Source of the DNA: Rhizonema sp. PD37
Lineage (GTDB): Bacteria; Cyanobacteriota; Cyanobacteriia; Cyanobacteriales; Nostocaceae
DNA: 37,587 nt
Reading direction: 5' to 3'
Assembly: GCA_029379215.1 (NCBI GenBank)
Contig: JAQYWO010000050.1
Location: 1-37,587, forward strand
Shown here: in pieces, positions 34,013-37,587 of the stretch
Layout of the letters: every line of letters starts with the position of its first letter
Position numbering within the stretch: the first letter of the stretch is position 1
Notes under the pieces: model-generated
The model's database searches: none
Told to the model about the DNA's origin: nothing
The model's input: only the letters and a program-made list of their open reading frames with translations
Position numbers and translations under genes: made by a program

Positions 34013-35965
34013 TTAACCCGTCACAAATGGCCCTACCTTGGTAAGAATTTCCAATAAGATTTGCTTTTCTGCTGCCACTACTTGCAAATCAACTTCCTGC
34101 GCTTGTATTTGAGCCAATAAGTCAGTTTTTTGAACTGCCAAGCTCAGCAGAGTCCCTAATAGTGTTGCAAATTGAATTTCAGCGATTTTCCAGTTGCGAG
34201 TTTGGGCACACTGGTGAATGCACAGCAAGCCCCACAAATCTTTACCTTTGACTAGCGGTACAACCAAATTTGCTTTCACCTGAAGTTGAGAAAGCATTTG
34301 AACATAGCAATCTTTTAAGCCTGCATTATGGATATCAGTGATCGCTCGAACGCGCCCCTGACGATATTGAGTAGCATATATTTCCTTAAAGCAGGTGTCT
34401 TGAATTTTCACCGAAAAAGCCGAAACAAAATCTGGTGACACATCCTCTGACACAATCTCACCTCCAGCAAATTCTAAATTAGGATTAAAGCGGTAAATCA
34501 CAACCCGATCAGCATCAAGGGCACGACGGAGTTTTCCAATTGTTGTCATGAAAATCGAATTGAAGTCAATGGATTGCTGGATACTAGCAATGACTTCAAA
34601 TAAAATTAACTGTCTGTCTGTCCCCTGTGGCGATAAATCAATAGACTCTTGGGGTTGAAGAACCAAGTTGGTATTGAGCGTATGCACCTGTTGGTTGAGC
34701 TTATACTCGTGAATTGCTGAGGCGAATTGTTTACCTAATTGTTGAGCTAATTCAATCTCGTCGGTAGTCCACTCGCGAGTTTGTGCCCTTTTAGATTCAA
34801 GCCAAATCTCAAATGATTGACGAGGGTACAATTGACGTTGATCTGGATCGAACTGCCCTGCCCATAAAGTATCTGTCTCAATTTCGTTCCCAAAAACACT
34901 TAGGTACCCTACTAATTGTTGACGATGTTGGAGTGGCACGATCAATATACTGCGAATATTGGTTGGTCGGAAAGCGACTTGCAGATTTCTTAACTCTGTA
35001 ATTTTATATATGTCGGAAATTGCCCATACCTCATACTTATCAGACTTATAGTGTTCCTGCCAGACGCAATATTGCTCCATCAGAGGATATCTCGCAGTTT
35101 CTGGCATCACAGGTTGAGTTCCACAAGTATATACATTGAAATAATTGCCAGAGTTTTCTCGGCTATCTACTGAGTTTGTAATACTATTACTGTTGTGGAC
35201 ATGTGAGACTTTATCTCTTATGTAGAGTCTGCCACCAGAACCATTCAATACTGCGACAGTTTCTTCTAAAGCTGATTGTAACTCAATGGTCGGCAGTGAA
35301 TGTAGTAAAGTGTTGATTTTATTGATGATGTCTTCCCTTAAGGCTTTTTCACGCCCTTGGGTGATGAAAGCATCGCGAGCGATCGCCATCGAAAGCTCAT
35401 TGGCTACCATCTGAATCACTTCCAATTCCTTTTCCAGAATCGAACGTGGTGTACTGTTATGAGATACCAGCAACCCCCAGAGATTTTCGTGATGGAAAAT
35501 AGGTACTACTATGGAAGATTTTACACCCATTGCCATTAGATATTCAACGTGACAGGGATCTACTGCCCGGTAACGAACCTCATCAGATCTCACGTCACCA
35601 TTTTCCAACTCATATAACGAACTCTGACCAATTTGTTGAGTCTCAACATTCACACAAGAACGTACTCGTGACTTGATAAACAGTTCACGGGCATGAGGTG
35701 GAATGTCATCTGCGGGAAAATTTAGTTTTAATAGCGATGGCAACTGATTATCTTTTATCGATTCAGCAACAACCTGACCACTACCATCCGGATAAAATTT
35801 GTAAATCTTAACTCTATCAGTGTTTAGAAACGAATGTAACTCAGTGACTGTTGTGGTTAAAATTTCTGGTAACTCTGGTTTTTGACGAATATAATTTCTA
35901 ATGCGATGCCCCAGATTTTCTGGCTCCACACTTAAATGCACTTCTGGTTTTCTACTAGGATTCAT
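34013..35965 (-). CDS. Phytochrome/cyanobacteriochrome-like multi-GAF protein without output domain
   Basis: 650 aa, three GAF-like domains. GAF1 (about 19-200) has PADDIPPHARELF and the bilin-attachment motif DPCHVEYL with C138-H139, so it should bind a linear tetrapyrrole covalently. GAF2 (about 220-420) is divergent. GAF3 (about 445-620; DADRVVIYRFNP, LKDCYVQMLSQLQVKANLVV) keeps the Cys but has Tyr where His is expected, so chromophore binding is doubtful. It ends after a short helix (VAAEKQILLEILTKVG) without PAS, kinase, GGDEF or HAMP. It is therefore either a truncated sensor kinase or a stand-alone photoreceptor that signals through a partner. No N-terminal PAS/tongue, so it is not a canonical phytochrome. 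Downstream lies a decayed antitoxin-like gene. Confidence 0.88.
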   Translation of the reverse strand: MNPSRKPEVHLSVEPENLGHRIRNYIRQKPELPEILTTTVTELHSFLNTDRVKIYKFYPDGSGQVVAESIKDNQLPSLLKLNFPADDIPPHARELFIKSRVRSCVNVETQQIGQSSLYELENGDVRSDEVRYRAVDPCHVEYLMAMGVKSSIVVPIFHHENLWGLLVSHNSTPRSILEKELEVIQMVANELSMAIARDAFITQGREKALREDIINKINTLLHSLPTIELQSALEETVAVLNGSGGRLYIRDKVSHVHNSNSITNSVDSRENSGNYFNVYTCGTQPVMPETARYPLMEQYCVWQEHYKSDKYEVWAISDIYKITELRNLQVAFRPTNIRSILIVPLQHRQQLVGYLSVFGNEIETDTLWAGQFDPDQRQLYPRQSFEIWLESKRAQTREWTTDEIELAQQLGKQFASAIHEYKLNQQVHTLNTNLVLQPQESIDLSPQGTDRQLILFEVIASIQQSIDFNSIFMTTIGKLRRALDADRVVIYRFNPNLEFAGGEIVSEDVSPDFVSAFSVKIQDTCFKEIYATQYRQGRVRAITDIHNAGLKDCYVQMLSQLQVKANLVVPLVKGKDLWGLLCIHQCAQTRNWKIAEIQFATLLGTLLSLAVQKTDLLAQIQAQEVDLQVVAAEKQILLEILTKVGPFVTG

Positions 35966-36292
35966 TAAAAATCAATTAAAAAAATTAGTAATCATTGCTA
36001 TTATATTTAGGTAATTTGCGTGTCTCAAAGAGAATTACGCATTTTTGTTCATAATATTTTACATTTTTCTTTCCTGTTAGTCAGTAAATATACTATTTTT
36101 CGGGCGGAACGCTAGTGTTAGTAAGTTTATGCCTCTTTGACTCCCAATTCTTCTGTGAGGCAGCTCAAAGCTTGGAAGTGAACAACCGAAACTAGGACAG
36201 ATACGGGTACCCTTACAGAAACTTGATATTACGATTGCGCGTCCAAGATTACTCCTCATACTTAAATTTTAAGACTTAGAACTAGTGCAGCT
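35966..36292. other. Gap between the GAF sensor and the last gene
   Basis: 327 bp, AT-rich upstream of the GAF gene. A 60-codon ORF on the - strand (36077-36259) has no recognisable features. No terminator hairpin found. Confidence 0.4.
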
Positions 36293-37587
36293 TTATATCA
36301 AATTGTCACTGATGCTTTTGCTAGATCCCTTAGATTTAGGATAAGTTGATTTCTTTGGAGAAATTGGTTGAAACTGTGAAACAAATTTCTCTGGAGAATC
36401 TAGAGGTGGCTGAGTTATTCCCAGTCGTGTAAAATTAGCCCAAGCTTCATCGTTGAGTAAGCTGAGCGCCGCTATAGAATCAACTGATGCGATGATTTCC
36501 ATTAGAGATTGCCATCCGGAACGCAATAACTCTATATTTGAATCTTCTACAGAAATCTCACCTAAGAATGAAATTGCAATTCCTAGACTTTCAGAATATA
36601 CGGATACCTTTTTTAACTTTAACCCCTGAGATATTGTTTTCAACCACAGGGGATATTCTTGCCAGTTATTCTTATACAACTGTTTTAATCCGTAGTCTTC
36701 CATCTCCAATACATCCCAGCAAAGAAAGGCGTCTGCTGTTAATTGGCACAACTCATTTAAGGAGACTTGTTGTTGGGCGTTTAGATCTGTCAACCAGTTC
36801 GATGCTTTCTCTATAATTTGCTTACCCTGTCTCACTTGGATAGTATATTGATTTTCGATAACATCAAATAAAATTAAAATTGATATAGCTTGCCAGTAAG
36901 TTTGAGATTCACGCGCTACATCACAACTAGTTACAATTTTGCCATTATCAGGTACATGAATTCCTAATCCGGAAGATTGAATGAGTGACTGAGCTTCCGT
37001 AATTGTCAAACTCTTAATATCGGAAATTAGATTTTCTACAGATACAACATCTGATAAATCTGGTAAATCTACCAATTTTTCTGATAGTGGCTCAAACTGA
37101 AATTTAATATTTTGCTGAAAGGGATCGGCGATCGCATAAATTTGTTTCATTTGTGGTGGTAGCGAAACAGTCCCCTGCTTATAAAATTCACGTCCTTGAG
37201 GTGTGATGACAAGCGCTCCTGTTTCGGAAACTTCTAAGCTCTGTAAGCTTTTAAGATTTACTGTCGTACTTTGAACAAAGACAACATCTAACCCAAGTAC
37301 TTCTGCCAACTCCTTTACCGTCGGGGGAGGTACAAACTCAATACTTGCACGCAAAATAAATTCCTCAAGTACGTTAAACTTTCGTGGTTCACTAACAGTA
37401 ACCTCAGCTAAAGTTTGCATAATTTTATAGCGAAACTGACGTGCAGCTAAAACCACTAAAATCGGGCTTTGATTTTCAATTTGCTCTACTAAAGAACTTA
37501 ATTTATCATCAATAAATTTTGAACTCTGGATTGGATGTTTTTGCTTTTCTAAAGAATTTTTTGTGTTAGATTTCTTTTGTCTAGGAG
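36293..37587 (-). CDS. Hypothetical protein, 5' part beyond the window edge
   Basis: The frame is open to the right edge: upstream of the GTG at 37456 it continues without a stop (SSKFIDDKLSSLVEQIENQS, PILVVLAARQFRYKIMQ), so the true start lies outside the window. At least 430 aa. A segment around EEFILRASIEFVPPPTVKEL, then AEVLGLDVVFVQSTTVNLKS, then LEVSETGALVITPQGREFYK looks like a winged helix-turn-helix with a beta-wing; the C-terminal part is helical with no motif I recognise. It resembles uncharacterised cyanobacterial proteins. A DNA- or partner-binding role is inferred only from the winged-helix-like segment. Last residues are Ser/Lys-rich. Confidence 0.7.
   Translation of the reverse strand, partial: PRQKKSNTKNSLEKQKHPIQSSKFIDDKLSSLVEQIENQSPILVVLAARQFRYKIMQTLAEVTVSEPRKFNVLEEFILRASIEFVPPPTVKELAEVLGLDVVFVQSTTVNLKSLQSLEVSETGALVITPQGREFYKQGTVSLPPQMKQIYAIADPFQQNIKFQFEPLSEKLVDLPDLSDVVSVENLISDIKSLTITEAQSLIQSSGLGIHVPDNGKIVTSCDVARESQTYWQAISILILFDVIENQYTIQVRQGKQIIEKASNWLTDLNAQQQVSLNELCQLTADAFLCWDVLEMEDYGLKQLYKNNWQEYPLWLKTISQGLKLKKVSVYSESLGIAISFLGEISVEDSNIELLRSGWQSLMEIIASVDSIAALSLLNDEAWANFTRLGITQPPLDSPEKFVSQFQPISPKKSTYPKSKGSSKSISDNLI

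Noticed and set aside
36077..36259. 60-codon minus-strand ORF between the last two genes
   Set aside because: No ribosome-binding site, no family resemblance; probably chance.

Overview
The window reads as chromosomal DNA of a filamentous, probably heterocyst-forming cyanobacterium. The evidence is photosystem II genes psbB and psbT, a three-domain Rps1, a PatA/PATAN-type response regulator, a bilin-binding GAF protein, many HIP1 palindromes (GCGATCGC), heptameric short tandem repeats of the Nostocales type, and small protein families largely restricted to cyanobacteria. There are no tRNA or rRNA genes, no CRISPR array and no intact insertion sequence.

Layout. 0.1-7.9 kb (+ strand): PatA-like regulator, pheT, a YciI-like protein, a membrane-anchored GTPase with a DUF697-like tail, a translationally coupled pair of tiny proteins (DUF6888/DUF6887-like; the first apparently lacks a normal start codon), and an HdeD-like membrane protein followed by a strong hairpin. 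7.9-8.9 kb is about 1 kb of non-coding DNA with several small hairpins, then a secreted repeat-rich protein. 10.8-18.2 kb is the accessory part, mostly on the minus strand: an FAD monooxygenase split by one in-frame TGA, an orphan HicB antitoxin, and a coupled pair of NTPase genes. The second NTPase carries a membrane domain built from 12-bp tandem repeats. A small secreted protein and an anchored PstS-like binding protein follow. 18.5-22.1 kb: a PD-(D/E)XK-like protein and a dppA/dppB-type binding protein and permease separated by a heptamer repeat tract.

22.6-27.0 kb is the photosynthesis and translation core: psbB, psbT and rps1, each followed by a hairpin. 27.4-30.3 kb: an acyl-CoA dehydrogenase with an atypical catalytic region, then a PaO/TIC55-like Rieske oxygenase. 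30.4-33.7 kb: two small minus-strand proteins, a secreted Gly/His-rich repeat protein, and a lipoprotein that appears to fuse half of a ZnuA-like metal-binding protein to a NodB polysaccharide deacetylase. 33.7-37.6 kb: a decayed antitoxin-like gene, a GAF-only phytochrome-like sensor, and a hypothetical gene running off the right edge.

The best candidates for something new are the coupled NTPase pair with its slippage-prone membrane repeat (12.5-16.3 kb), the ZnuA-half/NodB fusion next to a His-rich secreted protein (31.5-33.7 kb), and the dehydrogenase/Rieske pair (27.4-30.3 kb). Three gene lesions (two in-frame stops and one missing start codon) suggest ongoing decay of accessory genes, or possibly sequencing errors. 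All family assignments come from reading the translated sequence; no database search was possible.
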